A DNA stretch of 64,000 bases from Streptomyces tropicalis (GCF_029269835.1 NZ_JARJBB010000017.1:58015-122014); one strand, 5' to 3'; positions 8,026-16,701 are shown, counted from the first letter of the stretch. Program-made: numbers and translations. Notes: generated by a model not told the origin, from the letters alone.

Positions 8026-10149
8026 ATGACGGCCGAGCTGGTACGGGGGCAGAACCATCCGCTCCCCGAGGTCCGCCTCGGCATCCGGGTCTCGGCCGGT
8101 ACACCGGTCGTCGCCGCGGTCTCACTCGGAGACGACCGGGGCAGGGCGCACCTGCCCGAGTGCGTGGCCCACCCCGGTGCCCCCGTCCTCCCCGGGGTCG
8201 AGGTCACCCGGCAGGCGGCCGCCGACCACCTGCTCACCGTCGACCTGGAGGCCGTGCACGAGAGCGTGCACCGGGTCAGCGTGCTGCTCGTTCTGCCCGC
8301 CGGCGGTGCGCACCCGGCCCGCTTCGGCGCGGTCGCCGCCCCCCGCGTCGCGGTGAGCCGTCCCGACGGCACCGAACTGGCCGGCTACACCGTCACCGGC
8401 CTGGACAGCGAAGCGGCCGTGGTCGCCCTGGAGTTCTACCGCCGCCAGGGAACATGGAAGGTGCGTGCCGTCGGCCAGGGATACGCGGGCGGACTCGCCG
8501 CGCTCCTCACCGACCAGGGCCTGCCCGGAGCCGCCGCGCTGGCGACCGCCGTCGAGGCGGCGGCGTCCCCGGACGCGACCCGTGCCGCTCCGGCACCCGC
8601 CCGGCCGCCGGCCGAGGACCGGCGCTCCGCACGACCGGCCACCGCACCCAGCGGCGCGGGTCACGGCGACGCGGCGACGGCGCACGGCCCCGGCACGGCG
8701 CGGCCCGCGTCCGCCGACGCGGGGCGTACCACCGCCGGGCACGGCCGTCCGGCGCACCCGAAGCCCCCCTCGGACACCGGGACGTCCCGGCCTCCGGACC
8801 CGGACGACACTCGGGGGACGTCCGGCTCCTCCGCCACCCCGTCGGCGCCCGTGCCCGCCGCGTCCCCCGCCCCGTCGCCCCCGGAACCCGAGGCATCCGC
8901 CCCGGCACCGGGGCAGCCCCCGGCCGCCCGGCCGCGGGCGTCAGGGGCGGGGCCGGTCGACTGCACCCACCCCAGCCGGCGGCCCGCGGCACCTCCGGCC
9001 CCGTCCGGACAGCCGGCGCAGCCCGTCGCGGGCGATGCCACGGGCTGGAGCATGGAGGAGCGCCTCTACAACCAGGTCCGGGGCATGTTCGAGGACCTGG
9101 CCCGCACCACCGCCGCCTACCGCAGCGCGGTCGACTTCGCCGACGATCGCCGTGACCAGGAGCTCGACCAGGTCCTGTCCGACCCCCGCAACCGCATCGA
9201 CGGCGCCGGCGACGCCGCCCGGGATGCCGTCCGCGCCCGCCACGCCGAACTCGTGGACCGGGCCGGGGAGGTCTTCGACCGTGACCTGGCCCAGCTGGCG
9301 GCGGAGTCCGAGGTCGTCGAACCGGCCCTGCCGCCGGCCTACGCCCGCTGGGACTACCCCGTCTGGCACGGGTACCGCGTGCCGACGCAGACGCCCATGG
9401 CCGTCCGGCTCGGCGACCTGCACCTGCCGGAAAGCCCGTCCCTGCGGATCCCGCTGCTCATCCGGCTGCCGCTGGAGCGCGGCCTGTGGATCGACAGCGG
9501 CCCGTCGGCGACGGACGCCGACTCCGCGGCGGACGACGCAGGGACGCGACGGCGGGCCGTCGACGTGGCGGTGGCCGTCGCGGCCCGGCTGCTGGCGATC
9601 CACCCCGCAGGCGAGTTCGACGTGCACGTGGTGGACCCGGCCGGATCGGCGGCGCAGGCGCTCGTCCCGCTGGTGCAGGCGGGCGTCCTGACAGGACCGC
9701 CCGCACTCGGCGCCGCCGGAGTCACGGAGGTGCTGAGTCGGCTCACCGAGCGGGTCGACCTGGTCCAGATGGCCGTGCGCGGCGGCGCTCCCGACGCGCT
9801 TCCGGCCGGCCTCGGCGCATCCCGTCAACTGCTGATCGTCAACGGCTTCCCGCACGGCTTCGACGACCGCGCCGTCACCCGCCTGCGCTACCTCGCCGAC
9901 GAGGGGCCGGCCGCGGGCGTCCATCTGATGCTCGTCGCGGCCCGGGAGGACGCGTCCGCGTACGGTCCGCTGCTCGACCCGCTGTGGCGGGCGCTGCTGC
10001 GCCTCACCCCGCTGCCCGACGACCATCTCGCCGACCCCTGGGTCGGGCACGCCTGGACCTACGAGCCGTCCCTGGTGCCGCCGGGCAGCGCGGTGCTCCA
10101 CCTGGTGCTCTCCCGGCTCGCGAAGGCCCGTCGCCACGGCAGCCGGTGA
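8026..10149 (+). CDS. TerD-like domain fused to a P-loop-less FtsK-like domain
   Basis: This 707-residue protein has three parts. Residues 1 to about 170 are a TerD-type beta-sandwich (GQNHPLPE at the start, ELAGYTVTGL and VVALEFYRRQGTWKVRAVGQGY further on). Residues about 180-345 are a Pro/Ala/Gly-rich linker of low complexity. Residues about 350-707 contain a helical segment and then an alpha/beta domain that follows the order of FtsK/SpoIIIE ATPases: a strand where the P-loop should be (LPLERGLWIDSG), a Walker-B-like LLIVNGFP, and AAGVHLMLVA, which matches the FtsK sensor strand. The GxxGSGKS residues are absent, so it is probably non-hydrolysing. The exact role is unknown; it may be a scaffold in Ter-type stress complexes. 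Confidence 0.7.
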   Translation: MTAELVRGQNHPLPEVRLGIRVSAGTPVVAAVSLGDDRGRAHLPECVAHPGAPVLPGVEVTRQAAADHLLTVDLEAVHESVHRVSVLLVLPAGGAHPARFGAVAAPRVAVSRPDGTELAGYTVTGLDSEAAVVALEFYRRQGTWKVRAVGQGYAGGLAALLTDQGLPGAAALATAVEAAASPDATRAAPAPARPPAEDRRSARPATAPSGAGHGDAATAHGPGTARPASADAGRTTAGHGRPAHPKPPSDTGTSRPPDPDDTRGTSGSSATPSAPVPAASPAPSPPEPEASAPAPGQPPAARPRASGAGPVDCTHPSRRPAAPPAPSGQPAQPVAGDATGWSMEERLYNQVRGMFEDLARTTAAYRSAVDFADDRRDQELDQVLSDPRNRIDGAGDAARDAVRARHAELVDRAGEVFDRDLAQLAAESEVVEPALPPAYARWDYPVWHGYRVPTQTPMAVRLGDLHLPESPSLRIPLLIRLPLERGLWIDSGPSATDADSAADDAGTRRRAVDVAVAVAARLLAIHPAGEFDVHVVDPAGSAAQALVPLVQAGVLTGPPALGAAGVTEVLSRLTERVDLVQMAVRGGAPDALPAGLGASRQLLIVNGFPHGFDDRAVTRLRYLADEGPAAGVHLMLVAAREDASAYGPLLDPLWRALLRLTPLPDDHLADPWVGHAWTYEPSLVPPGSAVLHLVLSRLAKARRHGSR

Positions 10150-10179
10150 CCGGCACATGACCCGCACCCACTCCACCGT

Positions 10180-10248
10180 CAAGGAAAAGTAAAAGCGCTT
10201 CACCAGCAGCTTTGATCTTTTCTTTGCCTTCTTCTTTACCTTTCCTTG
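10180..10248. repeat. AT-rich imperfect inverted repeat in the terC upstream region
   Basis: The arm CAAGGAAAAGTAAAAG at 10180 is mirrored by CTTCTTTACCTTTCCTTG ending at 10248. The block between is T-rich, which stands out in such a GC-rich genome. It follows the TerD-FtsK gene by 30 bases and could be its terminator. Its right arm also supplies the -35 of the terC promoter. Confidence 0.55.
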
Positions 10249-10264
10249 GTGATTCGCGTACAGT
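10235..10264 (+). promoter_or_regulatory. Probable promoter of the terC riboswitch transcript
   Basis: TTTACC (10235-10240) is 18 bases from TACAGT (10259-10264). Transcription should start near 10270, at the 5' edge of the riboswitch described next. The match to the consensus is moderate. Confidence 0.5.
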
Positions 10265-10271
10265 GGAGCGC

Positions 10272-10400
10272 ACGGAGGGGAGTACTCCCTATCGGCTGCG
10301 GCGTTCCCGTCAGTACGGATCCGGTCGGATCCCGGGACGCCGGCCCGCGAGACCGCGCGCATCGCCCGCGCCGGGACCGACGGGTGGAAGAGACCTCCGG
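10272..10400 (+). promoter_or_regulatory. yybP-ykoY-type manganese riboswitch upstream of terC
   Basis: The leader begins CGGAGGGGAGTA (10273) and ends GAGACCTCCG (10399). CGGAGG and CCTCCG pair perfectly as the closing helix, and the flanking GGGGAGTA and GAGACC are the hallmark loop residues of the yybP-ykoY family. Inside, CCCGTC and GACGGG form a further stem. In this RNA class Mn2+ bridges the two loops. The family is often found ahead of TerC or Mn2+ exporter genes, which fits the gene 49 bases downstream. I identified it by eye from these motifs. Confidence 0.72.
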
Positions 10401-10448
10401 CAGCGACGACGCTGACATTCATGCCGTGACGCACCTGCCGGAGGCGCA

Positions 10449-11450
10449 GTGGACGTATCACCGACCCTGTGGGTCCTGACCATCGTGGGCCTTGCCGCCC
10501 TGATCGCGGTCGACTTCCTCATCGGACGCAAGCCCCATGAGGTGTCGGTCAAGGAGGCCGGCATCTGGACCGCCGTCTGGATCGCCCTGGCCGGCCTCTT
10601 CGGGCTCGGCCTGTTCCTCCACGCCGGCGGGCGGCCCGCCGGCGAGTTCTTCGCCGGATTCATCACCGAGAAATCGCTGAGCGTCGACAACCTCTTCGTC
10701 TTCGTCCTGATCATGGCGAAGTTCGCGGTGCCCACGAAGTACCAGCAGCGGGTGCTGCTGATCGGCGTCCTCATAGCCCTGGTGCTGCGGGCCGTGTTCA
10801 TCGCCGCGGGCGCCGCGATCATCGCGAGCTTCTCCTGGGTGTTCTACCTGTTCGGCGCGTTCCTCGTCTGGACCGCCTGGAAGCTCGTCCAGGAGGCCAG
10901 AGCCGAGGAGCACGACGAGGAGTACGAGGAGAACAGGCTGCTGAGGGCGGCCGAGCGCCGCTTCGGCGTCGCCGACCGGTACCACGGCACCAGCCTCTGG
11001 ATCCGGGAGAACGGCAAGCGGGTCATGACGCCGATGCTGGTCGTGATGCTCGCGATCGGCACCACCGATGTCCTCTTCGCCCTCGACTCGATCCCCGCGA
11101 TCTTCGGCCTGACCCAGGACCCGTACATCGTCTTCACCGCCAACGCCTTCGCCCTGATGGGCCTGCGGCAGCTGTACTTCCTCATCGGCGGCCTGCTCAA
11201 GAGGCTGGTCCACCTGTCGTACGGGCTGTCCGTGATCCTTGGCTTCATCGGCGTCAAGCTGGTGCTGCACGCGCTCCACGAGTCCGGGGTCCACGTCCCG
11301 GAGATCAGCATCCCCGTCTCGCTCGGCGTCATCTGCGCCGTCCTGGTCGTGACCACCGTCACCAGCCTGATGGCCTCCAGGAAGCAGGCCGGGCGCGAGG
11401 AGGTGCAGGAAGGAAGCCGCCGCACACCGGAGGACCACGTCGATGTGTGA
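10449..11450 (+). CDS. TerC-family integral membrane metal transporter
   Basis: This 333-residue protein has about nine hydrophobic helices and the TerC signatures EKSLSVDNLFVF in an early helix and TTDVLFALDSIPAIF in a later one. The paired Asp residues of these helices are the presumed cation site. TerC proteins (Alx/MeeF type) are linked to tellurite resistance and manganese export, including metal supply to secreted enzymes. A cytosolic acidic loop (EARAEEHDEEYEENR, about 150-164) and a polar tail are visible. GTG 10449 has GGAGG 5 bases upstream. The long leader contains a yybP-ykoY-type riboswitch, so expression is probably switched on by high Mn2+. Confidence 0.9.
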   Translation: MDVSPTLWVLTIVGLAALIAVDFLIGRKPHEVSVKEAGIWTAVWIALAGLFGLGLFLHAGGRPAGEFFAGFITEKSLSVDNLFVFVLIMAKFAVPTKYQQRVLLIGVLIALVLRAVFIAAGAAIIASFSWVFYLFGAFLVWTAWKLVQEARAEEHDEEYEENRLLRAAERRFGVADRYHGTSLWIRENGKRVMTPMLVVMLAIGTTDVLFALDSIPAIFGLTQDPYIVFTANAFALMGLRQLYFLIGGLLKRLVHLSYGLSVILGFIGVKLVLHALHESGVHVPEISIPVSLGVICAVLVVTTVTSLMASRKQAGREEVQEGSRRTPEDHVDV

Positions 11451-11577
11451 CCCGGCCGCGCGGACACAGGGACGTGCCCCCGGCGCGCACGGACCCCCGC
11501 GCCCCGGCGGCGCCGGTGCGGTGCCCCCGGAAGCCGACGGGAATGCGGTGGCCGGGGGCCTCTGCAACGATCGCAGC

Positions 11578-12678
11578 ATGATCGCGCGGCTCGCGAATTG
11601 GACGGGGCAGTGGACGGCCGTCGTACCGGTGCTCGCGATCGTCCTGCTGGTCCTCACCTGGGGACGGGCGCTGCCCGTCGCGGTCGTCGTCGTGGTGACG
11701 CTCGTCCTGGCCGGCGCGGTCCTCGCCGCCGTGCACCACGCGGAGGTGGTGGCCCACCGGGTCGGCGAGCCCTTCGGATCCCTGGTGCTCGCCGTCGCCG
11801 TCACCGTCATCGAGGTCGCCCTCATCGTCACCCTGATGGCCGACGGGGGCGACAAGAGCGCCACCCTGGCCCGGGACACGGTCTTCGCCGCCGTGATGAT
11901 CACCTGCAACGGCGTGGTCGGACTGTGCCTGCTCGCGGCATCCCTGCGGCACGGCACGGCCGTCTTCAACGCCGAGGGCACCGGGGCCGCGCTCGCCACG
12001 GTGGCGACCCTGGCCACGCTCAGCCTGGTCCTGCCGACCTTCACCACCAGCAAGCCCGGCCCGGAGTTCTCCGGGGTCCAGCTCGCCTTCGCGGCCCTGT
12101 CCTCGCTGATCCTGTACGGCCTGTTCGTGGCCACCCAGACGGTGCGGCACCGCGACTACTTCCTGCCGATCACCCGGCAGGGCGAGGTGATCGCCTCGGA
12201 CGACCACGCGCTCGCGCCCTCCGCCCGCACCGCGTGGATCAGCCTGGGACTGCTGGGCCTGGCCCTGGTCGGCGTGGTCGGACTGGCCAAGGGCGTGTCG
12301 CCCACGATCGAGTCCGGGGTCGCGGCGGCGGGGCTGCACCAGGCCGTCGTCGGCGTGATCATCGCGCTCCTGGTGCTGCTGCCCGAGACCATCGCCGCGC
12401 TGCGGTCCGCCCGGCGCGACCGGGTGCAGACCAGCCTCAACCTGGCGCTCGGCTCCGCCATGGCCAGCATCGGCCTCACCATCCCGGCCGTCGCACTGGC
12501 GTCCGTATGGCTTTCCGGACCGCTCGTGCTCGGCCTCAGTGCCACCCACATGGTCCTGCTCGCCCTCACCGTGGTGGTCGCCTCCCTCACGGTGGTGCCC
12601 GGGCGGGCCACCCCGCTCCAGGGAGGCGTGCACCTGGTGATCTTCGCCGCCTACCTGGAACTGGCGATCAGCCCGTAG
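11578..12678 (+). CDS. CaCA-family Ca2+/H+ antiporter (ChaA type)
   Basis: The 366-residue protein has about ten to eleven transmembrane helices and two related alpha-repeats. The first is GEPFGSLVLAVAVTVIEVAL and the second is LLPETIAALRSARRDRVQTSLNLALGSAMASIG. Both carry the acidic residue expected in cation/proton exchangers of the CaCA superfamily. It probably expels calcium or sodium and potassium in exchange for protons. I chose ATG 11578, where the first helix starts, over an earlier in-frame ATG at 11443 inside the terC gene, because the extra 45 residues are Pro/Gly-rich and not membrane-like. Its 3' end overlaps the convergent MFS gene by 11 bp. Confidence 0.85.
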   Translation: MIARLANWTGQWTAVVPVLAIVLLVLTWGRALPVAVVVVVTLVLAGAVLAAVHHAEVVAHRVGEPFGSLVLAVAVTVIEVALIVTLMADGGDKSATLARDTVFAAVMITCNGVVGLCLLAASLRHGTAVFNAEGTGAALATVATLATLSLVLPTFTTSKPGPEFSGVQLAFAALSSLILYGLFVATQTVRHRDYFLPITRQGEVIASDDHALAPSARTAWISLGLLGLALVGVVGLAKGVSPTIESGVAAAGLHQAVVGVIIALLVLLPETIAALRSARRDRVQTSLNLALGSAMASIGLTIPAVALASVWLSGPLVLGLSATHMVLLALTVVVASLTVVPGRATPLQGGVHLVIFAAYLELAISP

Positions 12679-14086
12679 GCCCGGTCGCCGCGCCCGGACC
12701 GTCCGGTCGGTCGCCGGCACGGCCGTCCGCGCGGCACGGGCCGGCCGTGGGCACCTCCGGGGCCTCCGGGGCGTCCGGCGTGTCCGGGACGCCCGCTGCG
12801 TCCGCCGCGCCCGCCGCGGGGCGGGTCTCCGGCAGCAGGGCGAAACATCCCAGGCCGAGCAGTGCGAGCACCGTGAGATAGGCGGCGACGCCCCAGGGCA
12901 CGTGTCCTCCCCGGTCGGCGAGCGCCGTCGCCACGATCGGAGTGACGGCGCCGCCGAGCACCCCGCCCAGGTTGTAGCCCACGGCGGCGCCCGTGCAGCG
13001 CACCTGGGGCTCGAACAGCTCCGGCAGGTACGCGGCGATCACGGCGAACATCGTGATGAACGCCAGCAGTGCCCCGAGGAAGCCGAGGAACATCAGCGGC
13101 GGCGTCCCGGTCGCCAGCAGGGCCACCATCGGGAACATCCACAGTGCGGTCGCCGCGCACCCGGCCAGGCACAGGGTCCGGCGCCCGTGGCGGTCGCCGA
13201 GCAGCGCCATCACCGGTGTGCACGCCCCCGTCACCGCCACCGCCGCCATGATGCAGCCCAGCACGACGGTGCGGTCCACGCCGAGGCGCTCCGTCGCATA
13301 GGCCAGGGACCAGGTGGTCACCGTGTAGAACACCGCATACCCCACCGCGAGGGCGCCCGCCGTCAGCAGCACCGGCCGCCGGTGCCGCCGCACCACGTCC
13401 ACGAACGGCACGCGCGGCGGGACGTCGATCTCCAGGAACCGGGGACTCTCCGGGAGCGACGAGCGCAGCCACAGCCCGGCCGCGGCGAGGACGCCCGCCG
13501 CCCAGAAGGGCACCCGCCAGCCCCACTCGGCGAACTGCGCCGGGGACAGGGCCGCCGACAGCACCAGCACGGACCCGTTGGCCAGGAGGAACCCCAGCGG
13601 CGGTCCCATCTGCGGGAAGCCCGCCCACAGTGCCCGCCGGCCGGGCGGCGCGTGCTCGGCGGTCAGCAGCACCGCCCCGCCCCACTCGCCGCCCAGCCCC
13701 AGCCCCTGAAGGAAGCGCAGCAGAAGCAGCAGCAGCGGCGCGGCCACGCCGATCGCGGAGTACGTCGGCACGAAGCCCACCGCGACCGTCGCGGCACCGG
13801 TGAGCAGCAGTGAGGCCACGAGCACCGGACGCCGCCCGTGCCGGTCCCCGATGTGACCGAACAGCACCGAGCCCAGGGGCCGGGCGGCGAAGCCGACGGC
13901 GAAGGTGCCGAAGGCGGCCAGCGTGCCCGCCGCCGGCGAGAAGGTGGGGAAGAACAGCGGCCCCAGCACCAGGGCCGCCGCCGTGCCGTACACGAAGAAG
14001 TCGTAGAACTCGATCGCGGTCCCGGCGAGCGAGGCGGCGGCCAGCCGTGGCATGGACGGCGCCGTCACCGTGCGTGCAAGTTGCAT
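12668..14086 (-). CDS. MFS transporter, metabolite:H+ symporter (MHS) type
   Basis: The 472-residue product has twelve predicted helices and the MHS subfamily landmarks: AGTAIEFYDFFVYGTAAAL in helix 1, RPLGSVLFGHIGDRHGRRP in loop 2-3, a helix-4/5 stretch QGLGLGGEWGGAVLL, and a second GDRHGRR in loop 8-9. Relatives such as KgtP, ShiA and ProP take up organic acids or osmolytes with protons; the substrate cannot be told here. The last 45 residues are a Pro/Ala/Gly-rich tail. ATG 14086 was preferred to a GTG at 14104 because the sequence fits family starts better; neither has a strong ribosome site. No terminator fits between it and the convergent antiporter. Confidence 0.85.
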   Translation of the reverse strand: MQLARTVTAPSMPRLAAASLAGTAIEFYDFFVYGTAAALVLGPLFFPTFSPAAGTLAAFGTFAVGFAARPLGSVLFGHIGDRHGRRPVLVASLLLTGAATVAVGFVPTYSAIGVAAPLLLLLLRFLQGLGLGGEWGGAVLLTAEHAPPGRRALWAGFPQMGPPLGFLLANGSVLVLSAALSPAQFAEWGWRVPFWAAGVLAAAGLWLRSSLPESPRFLEIDVPPRVPFVDVVRRHRRPVLLTAGALAVGYAVFYTVTTWSLAYATERLGVDRTVVLGCIMAAVAVTGACTPVMALLGDRHGRRTLCLAGCAATALWMFPMVALLATGTPPLMFLGFLGALLAFITMFAVIAAYLPELFEPQVRCTGAAVGYNLGGVLGGAVTPIVATALADRGGHVPWGVAAYLTVLALLGLGCFALLPETRPAAGAADAAGVPDTPDAPEAPEVPTAGPCRADGRAGDRPDGPGAATGPTG

Positions 14087-14288
14087 GCCGGACCAACTAC
14101 CCACGGTGACATGCGGTTACGGGGGCGCGTGAGGGCTCGCGAGGGGCGGTGTGCAGGGAGGGGCGTGCGCCGGGACCGGGCCGCGGACCGGGACCGGCAC
14201 GGTCGCCGGCCGCGGCGCGCCTCGTGATAGACCGGGGCTGAGCAGCGGTCCCCGGAGGGCCGGCAGACCCGAACGGACCGGAGGAACC

Positions 14289-14762
14289 GTGCCCCCCAGC
14301 CTCGCCGACGCCCCCATCATGATCCTCAACGGACCCAACCTGAACCTGCTCGGACAGCGGCAGCCGGAGATCTACGGCTCCGACACGCTCGCCGACGTCG
14401 AGGCGCTGTGCGTGCGGGCGGCCGCGGCGCACGGCGGCACGGTCGACTTCCGGCAGTCCAACCACGAGGGCGAGCTGGTGGACTGGATCCAGGAGGCGCG
14501 GCTGCACCACGCGGGCATCGTCATCAACCCGGCCGCCTACTCCCACACGTCCGTCGCGATCCTGGACGCGCTCAGCGCCTGCGACGGCCTGCCGGTGGTC
14601 GAGGTCCACATCTCCAACATCCACCGGCGCGAGGAGTTCCGGCACCACTCGTACGTCTCCCGACGGGCCGACGGCGTCATCGCCGGATGCGGGGTGCAGG
14701 GGTACGCGTTCGCGGTCGAGCGGGTCGCGGCGCTCGCGGGCGCGGTGGCCGCGCAGACCTGA
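14289..14762 (+). CDS. aroQ: Type II 3-dehydroquinate dehydratase
   Basis: This 157-residue enzyme dehydrates 3-dehydroquinate to 3-dehydroshikimate, in the shikimate pathway or in quinate breakdown. Family motifs are all present: ILNGPNLNLLGQRQPEIYG with the catalytic Arg and Tyr, QSNHEGELVDWI, NPAAYSHTSVAILDA, and EVHISNIHRREEFRHHSY. Length is typical for the dodecameric type II enzyme. GTG 14289 has GGAGGAA 3 bases upstream. It is divergent from the MFS transporter at 14086, whose family includes shikimate and organic-acid carriers, so a catabolic link is possible but unproven. No other shikimate gene is nearby. Confidence 0.95.
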   Translation: MPPSLADAPIMILNGPNLNLLGQRQPEIYGSDTLADVEALCVRAAAAHGGTVDFRQSNHEGELVDWIQEARLHHAGIVINPAAYSHTSVAILDALSACDGLPVVEVHISNIHRREEFRHHSYVSRRADGVIAGCGVQGYAFAVERVAALAGAVAAQT

Positions 14763-15029
14763 CACGACCCCTCCCCGGAGCCCGGCGGTGTCGAAGAGGC
14801 TGAGCTGACGTGCCGTCACCGCCTCGGGCGACACGCGCCGGGGCCGCCGGTCGAGGGCGGGGGAAGACCGGCGGCCCGTGCCGCGCAGGAGTCGTCCGTC
14901 CTGTGCGGGGCTGCCGGACCAGTGGACTGCGCCGCGGCGCACGCCGGGAGCGTGCGTGCACCCACCGGCGCGAGCGAGCACTTCACACGGGGTGTGCGCG
15001 CTGGGTGGCGTGCGGACCGGCGTGCCGCG

Positions 15030-15686
15030 TCACCACCCGCGCGTGCGCCACTCGGCAAGATGCGGGCGCTCGGCGCCCAGCGTGGTGTCGTTGCCGTGTC
15101 CCGGGTAGACCCAGGTCTCGTCCGGGAGCGGATCGAAGATCTTCGTCTCGACGTCGTGGATCAGGCTGGCGAACGCCTTCGGGTCCTTGTGGGTGTTGCC
15201 CACGCCGCCCGGGAAGAGGCAGTCGCCGGTGAAGACGTGCGGATGCCCGTGCGGGTCGTCGTAGACCAGGGCGATCGACCCCGGGGTGTGGCCGACCAGG
15301 TGACGTGCGGTGAGGTCGACCTGCCCCACCCGCACGGTGTCGCCGTCGGCGAGCGGGACATCGGTGGGCACCGGGATGCCCTCGGCGTCCTCGCGGCCGG
15401 CCAGGGTGCGCGCCCCCGTGGCGGCCACGACCTCGGCGAGCGCCTGCCAGTGGTCGGCGTGGCGGTGGGTCGTGACGACGGAGGCGATCCCGTCGTCACC
15501 GATCATGCCGAGCAGGGTCCGCGCGTCGGCGGCCGCGTCGATCAGCATCTGCTCGTCCGTGGCCCGGCAGCGCAGCAGATAGGCGTTGTTGTCCATCGGG
15601 CCGACCGCGATCTTGGTGATCATCAGGTCCTTGAGTTCGTGCACGTCCGCCGGGCCGCCGACCGTCACCTCTCCGCTGTACGTCAT
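15030..15686 (-). CDS. MBL-fold metallo-hydrolase (glyoxalase II-like)
   Basis: The 218-residue protein has the metallo-beta-lactamase metal motif THRHADHW (His74, His76, Asp78, His79). Further zinc ligands are probably His108 region in GHTPGS, Asp in FTGDCLF, and the final His in VYPGHG. This set and the GHTPGS/TGDCLF spacing match glyoxalase II-like and persulfide dioxygenase-like hydrolases. The C-terminal substrate domain of true glyoxalase II is missing, so a thioester or mycothiol-conjugate hydrolase is more likely. ATG 15686 begins the conserved part; upstream in-frame codons run into poorly conserved Arg-rich sequence. It is divergent from the transglutaminase-like gene. Confidence 0.85.
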   Translation of the reverse strand: MTYSGEVTVGGPADVHELKDLMITKIAVGPMDNNAYLLRCRATDEQMLIDAAADARTLLGMIGDDGIASVVTTHRHADHWQALAEVVAATGARTLAGREDAEGIPVPTDVPLADGDTVRVGQVDLTARHLVGHTPGSIALVYDDPHGHPHVFTGDCLFPGGVGNTHKDPKAFASLIHDVETKIFDPLPDETWVYPGHGNDTTLGAERPHLAEWRTRGW

Positions 15687-15796
15687 GAGCGTCAGCCTAT
15701 CGCCGTTGCCCGGCCGCGCAGTTGTGTCAGGGCGCCGCGCCACCGCCCAGGACCCGTCCGGTCGGCCGTGCGGGCCGGACCGGTGCGGCCATCTTG

Positions 15797-15810
15797 TTGA
15801 ACGTGTTCAA
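15797..15810. promoter_or_regulatory. Perfect 14-bp palindrome TTGAACGTGTTCAA, candidate operator
   Basis: TTGAAC-GT-GTTCAA lies between the metallo-hydrolase (ATG 15686, minus) and the transglutaminase-like gene (ATG 15868, plus). The left half looks like a -35 hexamer. Such short symmetrical sites are typical of TetR-family operators, but no regulator gene is adjacent. Confidence 0.5.
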
Positions 15811-15867
15811 ATTTCCTGTCACGATACGTCGGCCACCTGAAGGGTGCCGGGCGGGAGGTCCACGGTC

Positions 15868-16701
15868 ATGTCGAGCTCACTTCTCACGCAGCGAGGCCGC
15901 GTCCGTACGCGCACGGCCGCCACGGGATCGTCCGGCAGGGGGGTGGCGGGGAGCACGGCCCCCACGCGGATCCTCGACTGGCGGCATCCGGACGTGTCCG
16001 CCGCGCTCCGGCGGATCGGCGTGCCGGCGGACCCGGGGGACACCGCGGATCCCGCCGACCGGATCGCGGACCTGCGCCGCGCTCACCGGTGGATCGCCGA
16101 AGCCGTGAGGCCGGTGTACTCGGTCCAGGACGAGCGGCCCGTGTCGGAGGTGCTGCGCCGCGGCCGCGGCTCGTGCAGCCAGCGGCTGGCGGTACTGGAG
16201 TGCGCCGCGCGGGCGTCCGGGGTGGCCACGCGGGTGCGCGGCCTGCTGGTGGACGGGAGGTTCTGGTATCCGCGCTTCCCCCGGCTCCGCCGGATCGTCC
16301 CGGACCGCGTCGTGCTCGCATGGCCGGAGTTCCGCCTCGACGGGCCGTCGCCGGCCGGTCACCGCACCGCGCCCTGGCTGCCGGTCTCGGAACTCTTCGG
16401 CGGTCTCGACGACCTGGGCGCGGGCGGCGGTGGCGGCTTCACCAACGCCGGCTCGGAGACGCTCTTCGAGGCGCTGTCCAGGACGGCGGTCGACTGGGAC
16501 GGCGCGACGGCCTGCCCGGCCGGCGGAGCCGCGTGCGACCTCTCGGTCCACGTCCTGGCGGACCTCGGCCGCTTCGGCTCGCGCGACGAACTCTTCGCCC
16601 GGCACGGCCAGACCCTCTGCGCGACGGCCAGACTCCTGGCCGAGCCCGTCCTCGGTCGCCGCTCGGCGGGTGCGACCCGGGCGACGCCCCGGACCTCCTA
16701 G
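15868..16701 (+). CDS. Transglutaminase-like domain protein with atypical catalytic site
   Basis: The 277-residue product contains a transglutaminase/protease-like core. RGRGSCSQRLAVLECAARASGVATRVRGLL (about 97-127) carries the nucleophilic Cys in the usual helix, and VLAWPEFRLDG (about 151-161) lies where the family has HAW-x-E. At that point the His is Leu, and the usual final Asp region reads WLPVSELF. The active site may therefore be rearranged or lost. No signal peptide is evident. ATG 15868 has GGGAGGT 8 bases upstream. The stop codon TAG (16699-16701) lies inside the CTAG terminus of the adjacent MITE-like element. The function is unknown. Confidence 0.7.
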   Translation: MSSSLLTQRGRVRTRTAATGSSGRGVAGSTAPTRILDWRHPDVSAALRRIGVPADPGDTADPADRIADLRRAHRWIAEAVRPVYSVQDERPVSEVLRRGRGSCSQRLAVLECAARASGVATRVRGLLVDGRFWYPRFPRLRRIVPDRVVLAWPEFRLDGPSPAGHRTAPWLPVSELFGGLDDLGAGGGGGFTNAGSETLFEALSRTAVDWDGATACPAGGAACDLSVHVLADLGRFGSRDELFARHGQTLCATARLLAEPVLGRRSAGATRATPRTS

